Shown here piece after piece: positions 1 through 7,598 of a DNA stretch of 64,000 nt. Numbering within the stretch: position 1 is the stretch's first letter; every line of letters begins with the position of its first letter. The DNA is from Yinghuangia seranimata (GTDB lineage: Bacteria; Actinomycetota; Actinomycetes; Streptomycetales; Streptomycetaceae), in contig NZ_JASAOI010000031.1 in NCBI RefSeq assembly GCF_029953285.1, forward strand, positions 1 through 64,000, in the 5' to 3' direction. The notes under the pieces were generated by a model. That model was given only the letters and a program-made list of their open reading frames with translations. It had not been told where the DNA came from and searched no databases. The position numbers and the translations under genes were made by a program.

Positions 1-41
1 AGCGAGGGCTGAGCGGCTGCCGCTGCGCCGCGCACACGCGG

Positions 42-73
42 CGGCCCGCCGCGGTCGGCGGCGCGGCGGGCCG
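42..73 (-). terminator. Hairpin terminator downstream of the YegP-like gene
   Basis: A perfect 12-bp inverted repeat (CGGCCCGCCGCG at 42-53, complement at 62-73) with an 8-nt loop lies 16 nt past the stop of the minus-strand gene that ends at 89. There is no T-tract, which is common for actinobacterial terminators. Function is inferred from position and stem strength. Confidence 0.6.
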
Positions 74-88
74 ACGGGGTGGATCAGG

Positions 89-292
89 TCACGCGTTCGC
101 CATCATCGTGGCGGGCTGGTTTTCGACGACCGGTGCGCCGGGGGCGTTCTTGCGTACGGATTCGATGCCGTCCATGCAGGCCTGCTTGGACTTGTAGCCC
201 TGGCTGGTGGCGATGATCTGCCCGTTGCCGGCCAGCAGGTGCCAGCGCCATTTGCCGGCCTTGTCGGTGAACCACTCGAACTTGCCCGTCAC
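89..292 (-). CDS. YegP/DUF1508-like small protein
   Basis: A 67-residue protein with the DUF1508 (YegP family) pattern: a beta-rich core KFEWFTDKAGKWRWHLLAGNG, then IIATSQGYKSKQACMDGIESV. Proteins of this family are small, usually one or two copies of the repeat; this one has a single copy. The biochemical role of the family is not established. I chose GTG at 292 because a GAGGTGA ribosome-binding site ends 5 nt upstream; the frame is open further to 361, but the extra residues are Arg/Pro-rich and look untranslated. The gene is monocistronic, divergent from the AraC-type gene, and followed by a hairpin at 42-73. Confidence 0.8.
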   Translation of the reverse strand: MTGKFEWFTDKAGKWRWHLLAGNGQIIATSQGYKSKQACMDGIESVRKNAPGAPVVENQPATMMANA

Positions 293-408
293 AGAAATCA
301 CCTCAATTGCCTCGGGATGGTGACGTACTGGCAGCCTAGGTCGGCTCCGGCGGGGCGGCATCTCGAGCCCGTGGCACGCGGTGCGGCCTGGGGGTTCATG
401 CTGGAGGG

Positions 409-1116
409 GTGTACGAGGAGCGGCGTTCGACGGTCGGCGGGGCGGTGGTGTGGACGCGGCGCGCGGCCGAGTCCGGGGCGGCCGGGGGCGGGGCGGCGCG
501 GGTGCTGCCGGACGGGTGCATGGACCTGATCTGGGCGGATGGCGGCGGCCTGTTCGTCGCCGGCCCCGACACCACGGCGCATGTCGTCGCGGACGCGGCC
601 GGGGCGCACTACACGGGCATCCGGTTCCGGCCCGGGCTCGGGCCCGCGGTGTTCGGCCTGCCGGCCGTGGAGCTGCGGGACCGACGGGTGCCGCTGGCCG
701 CGCTGTGGCCGGAGGCCGAGGTGCGGGGGATCGCCGAGCGGCTGGCTGCCGCCGCGGATCCGGGCGCCGTGCTGGAGGCGGTCGCGGCGCGGCGGCTGGC
801 CGAGCCGAGGCCGGCGCCCGATCCGGTCGCCCGCGCCGTGGCCGTGGGGCTGGCGCGTGGCGCGGGCGTGGCCGACCTGGCCCGTACCGTCGGCCTCAGT
901 GACCGGCAGTTGCACCGGCGCAGCGTGGCGGCGTTCGGGTACGGCCCCAAGACCCTGGGCCGGGTGCTGCGGCTCGGTCGGGCCGTCGAACTGGCCTATG
1001 ACGGAACGCCGTTCGCGGACGTCGCGGTGTTGTCCGGCTACGCCGACCAGGCGCATCTGGCGCGCGAGGTCCGGGCGTTGGCGGGGGTGCCGCTCGGAAC
1101 GCTGGTCGGCGGCTAG
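409..1116 (+). CDS. AraC-family transcriptional regulator
   Basis: About 235 residues. The N-terminal half (VLPDGCMDLIWADGGGLFVAGPD, then HYTGIRFRPGLGPAVFGLPA) resembles the DUF6597-type domain found in many actinobacterial AraC proteins. The C-terminal half carries two helix-turn-helix motifs: VADLARTVGLSDRQLHRRSV, then FADVAVLSGYADQAHLAREV, the usual AraC pattern. It probably regulates itself or a neighbour; the ligand is unknown. The start is uncertain: GTG at 409 lies almost on top of its GGAGG, and an in-frame GTG at 448 is an alternative. It converges on the VOC gene with only 15 nt between the stops, so a functional link is possible but not shown. Confidence 0.85.
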   Translation: MYEERRSTVGGAVVWTRRAAESGAAGGGAARVLPDGCMDLIWADGGGLFVAGPDTTAHVVADAAGAHYTGIRFRPGLGPAVFGLPAVELRDRRVPLAALWPEAEVRGIAERLAAAADPGAVLEAVAARRLAEPRPAPDPVARAVAVGLARGAGVADLARTVGLSDRQLHRRSVAAFGYGPKTLGRVLRLGRAVELAYDGTPFADVAVLSGYADQAHLAREVRALAGVPLGTLVGG

Positions 1117-1131
1117 CCGGTCGGCCGCGGG

Positions 1132-1530
1132 TCAGGTGGTCGGCAGTGCGGCCAGCAGGTCGACGGAGTTGCCGTCCGGGTCGTACACGCTCGCGTAGCG
1201 CTGCCCCCAGACGGCGTCCCACGGCGCGTGGTGGCCCTCGTGTCCGGCCGCGACGAGCGCGGCGTAGGTCGCGTCGACGTCGGCGGGGCTGTCGCAGGTG
1301 AACGCCAGCGCCGTGCGGGGCGAGCCCTTGGGCGGCTCCCAGTGCGGGTCGAACGACCGGACGACGTCGACGGTGTCGAAGACGAGCAGCAGCCCGCCCG
1401 GCAGCGCGACCTCGACGTGCGGCTCGGCGTCGGCGGAGGCCGGGATGTCGAACCCGAGCCGCCGGTAGAACGCGAGCGACGCGGCCATGTCCTGGACGAC
1501 GATGCCGAAGAACGTGAAGCGAGGAGTCAT
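1132..1530 (-). CDS. VOC (glyoxalase/bleomycin resistance) superfamily protein
   Basis: A 132-residue single-module vicinal-oxygen-chelate protein. It begins MTPRFTFFGIVVQDMAASLAFYRRLGF, a typical first beta-alpha unit, and ends with the ERVRPG-like pattern YASVYDPDGNSVDLLAAL. VOC proteins work as dimers and bind a divalent metal or simply bind a ligand; the substrate cannot be predicted. In the second half, DPDGN is the common marker of this family. Length fits a one-module member. It is monocistronic on the minus strand, convergent with the AraC gene. A cytosolic dioxygenase- or antibiotic-binding-like role are both possible. Confidence 0.85.
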   Translation of the reverse strand: MTPRFTFFGIVVQDMAASLAFYRRLGFDIPASADAEPHVEVALPGGLLLVFDTVDVVRSFDPHWEPPKGSPRTALAFTCDSPADVDATYAALVAAGHEGHHAPWDAVWGQRYASVYDPDGNSVDLLAALPTT

Positions 1531-2089
1531 GCTTCCACGCTAGGCACGGCGATCGCGCCGGTCTTGAACGATTCGGACACCGGCGCGTCCAGGCGGCCGA
1601 GTGTCCCGCCGAGGCAGTGGCGCAAGTACGGGCCGCGCGACTGGTGCCCGACCGTGAACCGGGGGCGAGCGTGGACGTCATCGCAGCGCGCGTGTGCAGC
1701 GGGTGTTCCTCGCCGTGCGCGCGTACCCAGTGCGCGAGCGGGGGTGGATGCCCGCGGAATGGAACGGCCGGACGGCCGGCAGCCTGCTGCGGCAACCGCT
1801 CGCCGATCCCGCTGAGGACGCGGCCTGAGGCCAGGGCCGAGACCGCCGCCCGAGACCCGGACGCGAACGATCGACGGACGATGAACGGCCGCCGCTGTCC
1901 GGCTGTTCATCGTCCGTCGATGCGTGCCGCGCACGCTGGTTCCTGTCACCGTTGCTCGCGGATCGCGGCGGGATGCAAGGGGGAGACCGGTCGCCGCCGC
2001 GGACCTGACGGCGCGGCGGCGGCCGGAATCGACGCCGGTCCGGGTCGGGCCTGCTAACCGGCCCGGACCGGTCATGGGCGTTCGCCAAA
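1531..2089. other. 559-bp intergenic region
   Basis: No convincing gene on either strand: open frames here lack recognisable families and consistent codon bias. The only notable element is the long inverted repeat at 1870-1921, annotated separately. The left end must contain the promoter of the minus-strand VOC gene starting at 1530. Confidence 0.5.
1870..1921. repeat. Perfect 17-bp inverted repeat forming a long hairpin
   Basis: ATCGACGGACGATGAAC at 1870-1886 is exactly complementary to 1905-1921. In RNA the stem continues through one G:U pair (1887:1904) and four more pairs (1888-1891 with 1900-1903), giving a 22-bp stem with an 8-nt loop. It lies 169 nt past the stop of the minus-strand LAQTG gene. 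It could be that gene's terminator, or an element inserted in the spacer. It is richer in A/T than the local DNA. Confidence 0.7.
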
Positions 2090-2797
2090 TCAGGCGGTGT
2101 GCGAAGCCCGGCGGCGACGCGTCACGACGACCGCGCCGGCGCCGACGAGGACCAGCGCGCCGCCGCCTGCCATCAGCAGCGGCGTGGTGTCGGACGAACC
2201 GGTCTGCGCGAGCTGGGGCTTGTCCGTCGTGGTGCCCGAACCGGCCGCGGACGCCGACGGCTTGGCCGGTGCGCCGTCCTTGGCGGGGGCGTTGGTCGCG
2301 GGCTTGGCGCCGCCAGGCTTGCCGGTGGCGGGCGCGTCGGTGGCCGGCGTGGTCGGCTTGGTGGGCGTGGTCGGTGTACCGCCGCCGGTGGAGGCCGAGG
2401 CGAAGGTCAGCTTCACGCGCGCGGGCAGGCTGTGCGTGCTCATGTCGTAGACGACGACGCCGCATTCGGCCTTCGCGCAGTCGGTCGTGCCGTACTCGCC
2501 CTTGGCCTTGAACGCCGTGGAGAAGCCGCCCTTGGCGTCGGCCGTCACCGGCGCGCTGCCGGCCATGTCGCAGCCCTCGCCACGCTGCGTGGACAGGTCG
2601 CAGTTGAGGAGGATCAGCTGCTGGTTCGCGGCGAACCCGGAGCCGGTGACGGTGATCGCCTCGCCCGATTTGGCCAGCCCGCTGGTCTTGTTCGCGGACA
2701 GAGACCCCGCCGCGAGCGCCGGCTGCGCGGCGGTGAAGGCGAGTGCGGCGGCGGTGGCGGTGACGGCGAAGCCGGTGAGGATGCGCGGGGACGTCAT
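2090..2797 (-). CDS. Iron-boxed, sortase-anchored protein with neocarzinostatin-like domain
   Basis: A 235-residue secreted protein. Residues 1-30 are a Sec signal peptide ending ALAA. Residues 31-135 form an Ig-like domain resembling the neocarzinostatin apoprotein family: ITVTGSGFAANQQLILLNC and four cysteines (C66, C76, C107, C112) that could form two disulfides. A Thr/Pro/Lys-rich spacer (about 137-195) follows, then the sorting signal LAQTG at 196-200, a hydrophobic helix and RRRR. LAxTG suits a class E sortase. ATG at 2797 was chosen for its upstream AGGAG; the frame runs to 2842. A near-consensus IdeR/DmdR box at 2871-2889 suggests derepression when iron is scarce. A heme or metal-ligand binding role at the cell surface is inference only. 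Confidence 0.82.
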   Translation of the reverse strand: MTSPRILTGFAVTATAAALAFTAAQPALAAGSLSANKTSGLAKSGEAITVTGSGFAANQQLILLNCDLSTQRGEGCDMAGSAPVTADAKGGFSTAFKAKGEYGTTDCAKAECGVVVYDMSTHSLPARVKLTFASASTGGGTPTTPTKPTTPATDAPATGKPGGAKPATNAPAKDGAPAKPSASAAGSGTTTDKPQLAQTGSSDTTPLLMAGGGALVLVGAGAVVVTRRRRASHTA

Positions 2798-2870
2798 GTG
2801 GCGGGCTCCTGCGGGAAGGCGGAAGAGGCGTGCGGAACGCACGCGAACAGGACAGCGCGATCACCATAAC

Positions 2871-2889
2871 TTAGGTAAGCCTTACCTAT
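2871..2889. promoter_or_regulatory. IdeR/DmdR-type iron box
   Basis: TTAGGTAAGCCTTACCTAT contains the 17-bp palindrome TAGGTAAG-C-CTTACCTA and agrees with the actinobacterial consensus TTAGGTTAGGCTAACCTAA at 15 of 19 positions. It is 74 nt from the start of the LAQTG gene (minus) and 91 nt from the lipoprotein gene at 2980 (plus), so it could repress either or both when iron is plentiful. The same core occurs upstream of the siderophore operon at 31917-31935. Confidence 0.85.
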
Positions 2890-2979
2890 CCATGCCGGGG
2901 CCTTTGTGAACTGACCCACCTTCAGGCCGCCGACTGGGTAGGGTTCGTCCCCACAAGAACGTCAGTCGGGGGACTCGCC

Positions 2980-3456
2980 GTGCATCGCCGTTCCTGCGCC
3001 GCTTCGCTCGTTCTCGTCCTGACCCTCCCGATCGCGGCCTGCGCGTCCGCAGACGCCGACGGCCGGCGCCCCACCGCGTCGGACGGTTCCGCGCCCGGCA
3101 CTTCGGCCGCGCAGGGGTCCTCCGCGCCGCCGGGTGGCCAGCCGCCGGGCCTCGTGGCGACCCCCGTGCCCACCTCGCCCGGCGGCCTGCCGCCCGCACC
3201 CGACCCCGCGACCCGGGCGCGCTACATCGCCGCGCTGGAAGCGATCGACCCGCGCCTGGTGGGGAGCGACCAGGAGCGCGCCGTCGAACTCGGGCGCGAG
3301 GCATGCCAGTCCATCGGGGTGAACCTCGGCCACGCCAAGCTCGTCAGCCAGACCCGCCAGAAGTTCTCGCGCAACGGGCTGTCGGTGACCACCGCGCAGG
3401 CGGAGGCGGTCCTGCGGGCGGCCAACACGCACCTGTGCCCGCTGTTCGGGGCCTGA
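2980..3456 (+). CDS. Secreted lipoprotein with DUF732-like domain
   Basis: 158 residues. A lipoprotein signal (MHRRSCAASLVLVLTLPIAAC) puts the lipidated Cys at 21. A Pro/Ser/Gly-rich linker of about 50 residues follows, then a small helical C-terminal domain (about 75-158): ARYIAALEAIDPRLVG, ERAVELGREACQSI, LSVTTAQAEAVLRAANTHLCP. The two cysteines and spacing resemble DUF732, a small exported domain common in actinobacteria with no known activity. The GTG at 2980 is preceded by GGGGGA. The gene is divergent from the LAQTG gene and shares the intergenic iron box, so it may be iron-regulated too. Confidence 0.75.
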   Translation: MHRRSCAASLVLVLTLPIAACASADADGRRPTASDGSAPGTSAAQGSSAPPGGQPPGLVATPVPTSPGGLPPAPDPATRARYIAALEAIDPRLVGSDQERAVELGREACQSIGVNLGHAKLVSQTRQKFSRNGLSVTTAQAEAVLRAANTHLCPLFGA

Positions 3457-3608
3457 CCGCGGTGGCCGGTACCGGTCGGCCGCCGAAGCTGTCGGCGTCG
3501 CCGTCGCCACCCCTGGGAAAGACCGGTCCTCTGGTCTAGGCTCCGCCGCACTCCGTACGGATGCGTACGGCGGTCCGGGCCGCCACCCGGGGACGACTCG
3601 CCAGGGGG

Positions 3609-4454
3609 ATGAGGAACGTGCGGGATTTCGCGGGCGGAACCGCGGTGGTCACGGGCGCGGGCAGCGGCATCGGCCGCGCGCTCGCGCTGCGCTTCGCCGC
3701 CGAGGGCATGCGGGTGGTGGCCGCCGACGTCGAGCAGGACGCACTCGACGGCACCCTGGAACTCCTGGACAAGCGCGGCGCGGAGTCGATCGGCAAGGTG
3801 ACCGACGTCGGGGACGAGGAGCAGGTGTTCGCGCTCGCCGACCTCGCCTTCGAGCGGTTCGACGCGGTGCACGTGCTGTGCAACAACGCGGGCGTGTTCT
3901 CGGGCGGCGTGATCTGGGGGCGCCCGCCCGCCGACCTGGAGTGGACGCTGCGGGTCAACCTGTGGGGCGTCATGCACGGCATCCGGGCGTTCGTGCCGCG
4001 CATGATCGAGCAGGACACCGAGGGGCACATCGTGACCACCTCGTCGGCGGCCGGCCTGTTCGTGCCGGCCTACTCGGCGGCGTACACGATCTCGAAGTTC
4101 GCGTCGTACGCGGCCACCGAGACCCTCGCGCACGACCTCGCCGCGCAGGGCAGCAAGCTGAAGGTGACGGTGCTGTGCCCGGGCAACGTCAACACCGCGC
4201 TGCCCGGCTCGAGCCGCAACCGCCCCGCGGCGCTGGCCGCCGAAACGAGCCCCGACGCCGACTTCCTGGAGGCCGCGCTCGCCGAGACCGCGGGCCGCGG
4301 CATGGACCCCGCGCTCGCCGCCGAGACCGTGGTGGAGGCGATCCGCGAGGAGCGCTTCCTCGCCCTCACCCACCCCGAGTACGCCGAGTACCTCCTGGGC
4401 CGCCCCGCCGAGCAGCTGTCGGGCGCGGTGCCGCAGACGCCGCCGCTGGGCTGA
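3609..4454 (+). CDS. Short-chain dehydrogenase/reductase (SDR)
   Basis: About 281 residues. A classical SDR: the cofactor motif VVTGAGSGIGRALALRF near the N-terminus, D-V-E after beta-2 (VVAADVEQD, suggesting NAD rather than NADP), LCNNAG, the active-site Ser in TTSSAAG, and YTISK as the YxxxK dyad. It catalyses NAD(P)-dependent oxidation or reduction of an unknown alcohol or ketone in the cytosol. Start codon is uncertain among ATG 3609, GTG 3618 and an upstream ATG at 3561; residues before 3609 are Arg-rich. A bidirectional hairpin (4480-4512) separates it from the convergent hydrolase. It may belong with the catabolic genes to its right. Confidence 0.88.
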   Translation: MRNVRDFAGGTAVVTGAGSGIGRALALRFAAEGMRVVAADVEQDALDGTLELLDKRGAESIGKVTDVGDEEQVFALADLAFERFDAVHVLCNNAGVFSGGVIWGRPPADLEWTLRVNLWGVMHGIRAFVPRMIEQDTEGHIVTTSSAAGLFVPAYSAAYTISKFASYAATETLAHDLAAQGSKLKVTVLCPGNVNTALPGSSRNRPAALAAETSPDADFLEAALAETAGRGMDPALAAETVVEAIREERFLALTHPEYAEYLLGRPAEQLSGAVPQTPPLG

Positions 4455-4479
4455 GCAACGGGACGCCTGAACACCCCTA

Positions 4480-4512
4480 CGCGGGCCGCGTGTTCCGTAC
4501 ACGCGGCCCGCG
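4480..4512. terminator. Bidirectional hairpin terminator
   Basis: A perfect 14-bp inverted repeat (CGCGGGCCGCGTGT at 4480-4493, complement at 4499-4512) with a 5-nt loop sits between the convergent SDR and hydrolase genes. It can terminate transcription from both sides. Confidence 0.8.
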
Positions 4513-4532
4513 CGAGCGGGATACCGGCCGGG

Positions 4533-5498
4533 TCAGGCGATCTTGTGCGCTGTCCGCAGGTAGTCGACGATCGTCTGGCGGTAGGCGCGGGCCTCGTCGA
4601 GGAGGTTCGTGTACATGCCCGCGCCGTGCGTCAGGCCGTCCCAGCGCTTGACGGTGGTCGGCACGCCGGCCTCCTCCAGGCGCTTGGCGTAGGCCTCGCC
4701 CTCGTCGCGCAGCGGGTCGTACTCGCACGTCATGACGAGCGCCGGGGGGAGCCCGAGCAACGTCTCGGCGTGCAGCGGGGACGCGTACGGGTCGGTCGCG
4801 TCACCGAGCCGGCCGATGTAGTACTCGACGGCCTCGCGCATGGCCTTCTCGGTCAGCAGGTAGCCGGTGCCGTTCTCCTTGACCGACGGCTGGGACAGCG
4901 TCAGGTCGACGGCGGGCACCTCCAGGACCTGGCAGACCGGCATCGGGATACGCCGGTCGCGCAGCGCGAGCGTGACGGCCGCGGCGATGTTGCCGCCCGC
5001 GCTGTCGCCGCCGATCGACACGCGGTCCATGTTGACGCCGAGCGAGAACGCCCGCTCCTGCACCCACACCCACGCGGCGACGCCGTCCTCGAACGGCACC
5101 GGGTAGGCGAACTCCGGCGCGAGGCGGTAGTCGACGGAGATGACGACGCAGTCGGTCAGCTTGGCGAGGTTCGCGCACTCGGCGTCGAAGTGGTCGAGCG
5201 TCCCGAGCCACCACGCGCCGCCGTGGAAGTACACGTGCGCGGGGCGCCCGCCGCGCGGCGCCGGCGTCGAGGGCGTGTACACGCGCGCCGGAATGGTGCC
5301 GTGGTCCGGGATCTTGACGGTGATGTTGACGTCGCGCCGGGTGACGTCGTCGGGCGCCGGCTCTCCGAACGCCAGGATCGCCGACTCCAGTCCCTTGTGC
5401 GCCGCCGCGCGGCGCTCCTCCATCGGGAGGCCCTCGGGCTGCGGCGGCGATGCGGCCAGCGCGTCGAGTATCGACTGGATCTGCGGAACGACGGGCAT
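4533..5498 (-). CDS. Alpha/beta hydrolase, HSL (hormone-sensitive lipase) family
   Basis: 321 residues. The oxyanion-hole motif is HGGAWW within VYFHGGAWWLGTLDHF, the nucleophile Ser is in GDSAGGN, the catalytic Asp is in EYDPLRDEGE and the His in GLTHGAG. This order and the HGG motif define the hormone-sensitive-lipase/esterase group. It hydrolyses carboxyl esters of short or medium acids; the natural substrate is unknown. Full length, ATG start at 5498 preceded by GGAGG. It is divergent from a TetR regulator with a palindromic operator between them, so control by that regulator is likely. No signal peptide, so cytosolic. Confidence 0.9.
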   Translation of the reverse strand: MPVVPQIQSILDALAASPPQPEGLPMEERRAAAHKGLESAILAFGEPAPDDVTRRDVNITVKIPDHGTIPARVYTPSTPAPRGGRPAHVYFHGGAWWLGTLDHFDAECANLAKLTDCVVISVDYRLAPEFAYPVPFEDGVAAWVWVQERAFSLGVNMDRVSIGGDSAGGNIAAAVTLALRDRRIPMPVCQVLEVPAVDLTLSQPSVKENGTGYLLTEKAMREAVEYYIGRLGDATDPYASPLHAETLLGLPPALVMTCEYDPLRDEGEAYAKRLEEAGVPTTVKRWDGLTHGAGMYTNLLDEARAYRQTIVDYLRTAHKIA

Positions 5499-5586
5499 GC
5501 GGGTCCTCCGGTGGTGCGGACGGTGTGTGCCGGAAGTGCGAAGCGGCGGTCGTGCGTCGGATCTTTATATGCCTTCTCGCCCGCCG

Positions 5587-5669
5587 TTGACAGGGTCAAG
5601 CTCCGCGCGGGCGCGGGCGGCCCTGGACATTGCAACTGCACAGCTATACAAGAGTTGTGCAACTGTGCA
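5587..5669. promoter_or_regulatory. Operator region of the TetR regulator (two palindromes)
   Basis: A 33-bp imperfect palindrome at 5637-5669 pairs TGCACAGCTATACAA with TTGTGCAACTGTGCA (12 of 15 positions) around a 3-nt centre, just upstream of the TetR start. A second palindrome, TTGAC-AGG-GTCAA, is at 5587-5599, closer to the divergent hydrolase. Both are AT-richer than the surroundings and typical of TetR-family operators; binding is inferred. Confidence 0.65.
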
Positions 5670-5696
5670 CCACGCCGCGTCATGTTGGGGGACACC

Positions 5697-6299
5697 GTGG
5701 AGGAACGCGCCGGAGCCGCGATACGCGGCGCCGAGACCCGCGACCGGATCGTCGCCGCGGCGACCGACTGCATCCGCCGCTGGGGCATCCGGCGCGTCTC
5801 GATGAACGACGTCGCCCAGCAGGCCGGGGTGTCGCGCCGCACGGTCTACCTGCACTTCGCCGACCGCGAGGCGCTGGTGCTGGAGGTGCTGACCCGCATC
5901 TCCGAACTGACCGTCGCCGCCGTCGAACCGCTCGTGCGGTCGCGGCCCACGCTCGCCGAGCAGGTCGCCGAGGCCGCCGTCCACGTGCACGCGCTCGGGC
6001 CCGCCGAACTGCAGCTCGGGCTCGGCTACCGGCCCGGCGAGTCGGAGGACGCCACGCTGCTGCTCGCGCACAGCGACCGGGCCATGTCCGCGTGGCAGGG
6101 GTTCTGGCGGCCGCTCGTCGACGAGGCCCGCGACCGCGGCGAGGTGCGCGCCGGCCTGGACGCCGACCGGGCCGCGGAGTGGATCATGCGGGTCATCATC
6201 TCGCTGGTCACCGTCCCGGCCCGCACGTTCGACCCCGACGACCCCGACCAGGTGCGCGCGTTCGTCGCCGAGTTCATCATCCGTGGGTTCGCCCCGTGA
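5697..6299 (+). CDS. TetR-family transcriptional regulator
   Basis: About 200 residues. The N-terminal helix-turn-helix is clear: TRDRIVAAATDCIRRWGI, MNDVAQQAGVSRRTVYLHFADREALV. The C-terminal ligand-binding region is unlike any family I can name. GTG at 5697 was chosen because GGGGGA is 5 nt upstream; ATG at 5682 in the same frame is an alternative. The gene is divergent from the hydrolase and only 14 nt upstream of the luciferase-like monooxygenase, with which it is probably co-transcribed. It is likely an autorepressor of this small catabolic group, released by a substrate or intermediate. Confidence 0.88.
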   Translation: MEERAGAAIRGAETRDRIVAAATDCIRRWGIRRVSMNDVAQQAGVSRRTVYLHFADREALVLEVLTRISELTVAAVEPLVRSRPTLAEQVAEAAVHVHALGPAELQLGLGYRPGESEDATLLLAHSDRAMSAWQGFWRPLVDEARDRGEVRAGLDADRAAEWIMRVIISLVTVPARTFDPDDPDQVRAFVAEFIIRGFAP

Positions 6300-6313
6300 C
6301 AGGAGGCTCCAGC

Positions 6314-7423
6314 ATGAAGTTCGCGCTCTTCTACGAGATACCCGTCGCCCGCCCGTGGGACGAGGAGAGCGAGCACCGCGCGTACAAGAACACCATCGAA
6401 CAGGCCGTCCTCGGCGACAAGATGGGCTTCCACTCCTTCTGGACGGTCGAGCACCACTTCCTCGAGGAGTACTCGCACTGCTCGAACCCCGAAGTGCTGT
6501 ACGGCGCGATCGCCGCCCGGACCGAGAACATCCGGCTCGGCTACGGCGTCCGCCTGCTGCCCAAGCCGTACAACCACCCCATCCGGACCGCCGAGTCGGC
6601 CGCCGTGCTCGACCTGATCTCGGACGGCCGCGTCGAGTTCGGAACCGGCCGCAGCTCGACGCGCGCCGAACTCGAGGGCTTCAACATCGACCCGGCCGAG
6701 ACCCGCGAGATGTGGAACGAGGCGCTCGACCACATCGTCGGCGCGTGGACCGAGGACGAGTACCAGGCGCAGGGCAAGTACTGGCAGATGGGCGCGCCTC
6801 GGCGCGTGCTCCCGCGCACGCTGCAGAAGCCGCACCCGCCGATGTGGGGCGCCACCTCGAGCCCCGAGGGCCACAAGGAGATCGGCCGCCGCGGCCTCGG
6901 CCTGTGCTCGTTCACCGTCGGCGTCCCGCCGGAGGAACTCGCCGACCGCATCGCGCAGTACCGCGAGGGCCTGGCCGAATGCGTGAACCCCGCGGGCAAG
7001 TTCGTCAACGACCAGGCCGCGACCTTCACCATGGTGCACTGCGCGCCCACGACCGAGCAGGCCGTCGAGGAGGCCGCCGAGTCGTGCGTCTGGTACGTCG
7101 GCCACGGCGGCGCCCTCATCGCCTCCGTCGCCGAGTGGATGGAGGAGAAGGAGCAGGAGCTCGGCAGCTACAGCTACGCCGCGGGCCCGCTCGAGCACCG
7201 GCGCGCCGGCGTTCTGAACCGGCTCAGCTTCGACTACCTGCAGAACTCCGGGTCGGCGATCGTCGGCGACCCCGAGCACTGCGTCGAGGTCGCCAAGCGC
7301 TACGAGGCGGCCGGCTGCGACCTGCTGCTGTGCCTGGTCAACCCGTACAAGATCGGGCACGAGGAGGTCATGCGGTCCATCGAGCTGATGGGCAAGCACG
7401 TCCTGCCCGCGTTCAAGGACTGA
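6314..7423 (+). CDS. LLM-class flavin-dependent oxidoreductase
   Basis: 369 residues with the bacterial luciferase-like TIM-barrel fold: MKFALFYEIPVARPW at the start, DKMGFHSFWTVEHHF, then IRLGYGVRLLP, GRVEFGTGRSS and a long C-terminal part. Members use reduced FMN (or F420) to monooxygenate organic substrates. The WTVEHHF region is typical of FMN-dependent alkanal-monooxygenase-like members. An exact AGGAGG lies 7 nt before ATG 6314. It directly follows the TetR gene, and its stop is followed by a strong terminator hairpin at 7480-7523. With the SDR, esterase and FAD hydroxylase nearby, oxidative breakdown of an ester or aromatic compound is a reasonable guess. Confidence 0.88.
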   Translation: MKFALFYEIPVARPWDEESEHRAYKNTIEQAVLGDKMGFHSFWTVEHHFLEEYSHCSNPEVLYGAIAARTENIRLGYGVRLLPKPYNHPIRTAESAAVLDLISDGRVEFGTGRSSTRAELEGFNIDPAETREMWNEALDHIVGAWTEDEYQAQGKYWQMGAPRRVLPRTLQKPHPPMWGATSSPEGHKEIGRRGLGLCSFTVGVPPEELADRIAQYREGLAECVNPAGKFVNDQAATFTMVHCAPTTEQAVEEAAESCVWYVGHGGALIASVAEWMEEKEQELGSYSYAAGPLEHRRAGVLNRLSFDYLQNSGSAIVGDPEHCVEVAKRYEAAGCDLLLCLVNPYKIGHEEVMRSIELMGKHVLPAFKD

Positions 7424-7479
7424 CCCGGGACCGCACGCTCACCACACCCGCGCGCACTCCCGCGAAGACCGCCCGGCCA

Positions 7480-7523
7480 GGCGGCGGCGTCCGGAGCATC
7501 AGGGGCCTCCGGACGCCGCCGCC
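7480..7523. terminator. Bidirectional hairpin terminator, 17-bp stem
   Basis: Positions 7480-7496 (ending GGCGGCGTCCGGAG) pair perfectly with 7507-7523 across a 10-nt loop. It lies between the convergent luciferase-like gene and the FAD hydroxylase gene, so it can stop transcription from both. Confidence 0.85.
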
Positions 7524-7598
7524 GACGCGGCACGCCTACCGATCACCGACCACGGCCGGCCGCGGCGCGACCGGCCGCGGCACAGCCGCACGCAGTCC

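Noticed and set aside
1617-2057. Plus-strand frame in the 1531-2089 spacer as a gene
   Set aside because: Crosses the long hairpin, has irregular codon use, and its product resembles no family.
7550-7590. Repeated GGCCG/GCGGC motifs near the end of the FAD hydroxylase gene
   Set aside because: Short, imperfect and expected by chance at this GC; the adjacent 17-bp hairpin already explains termination.
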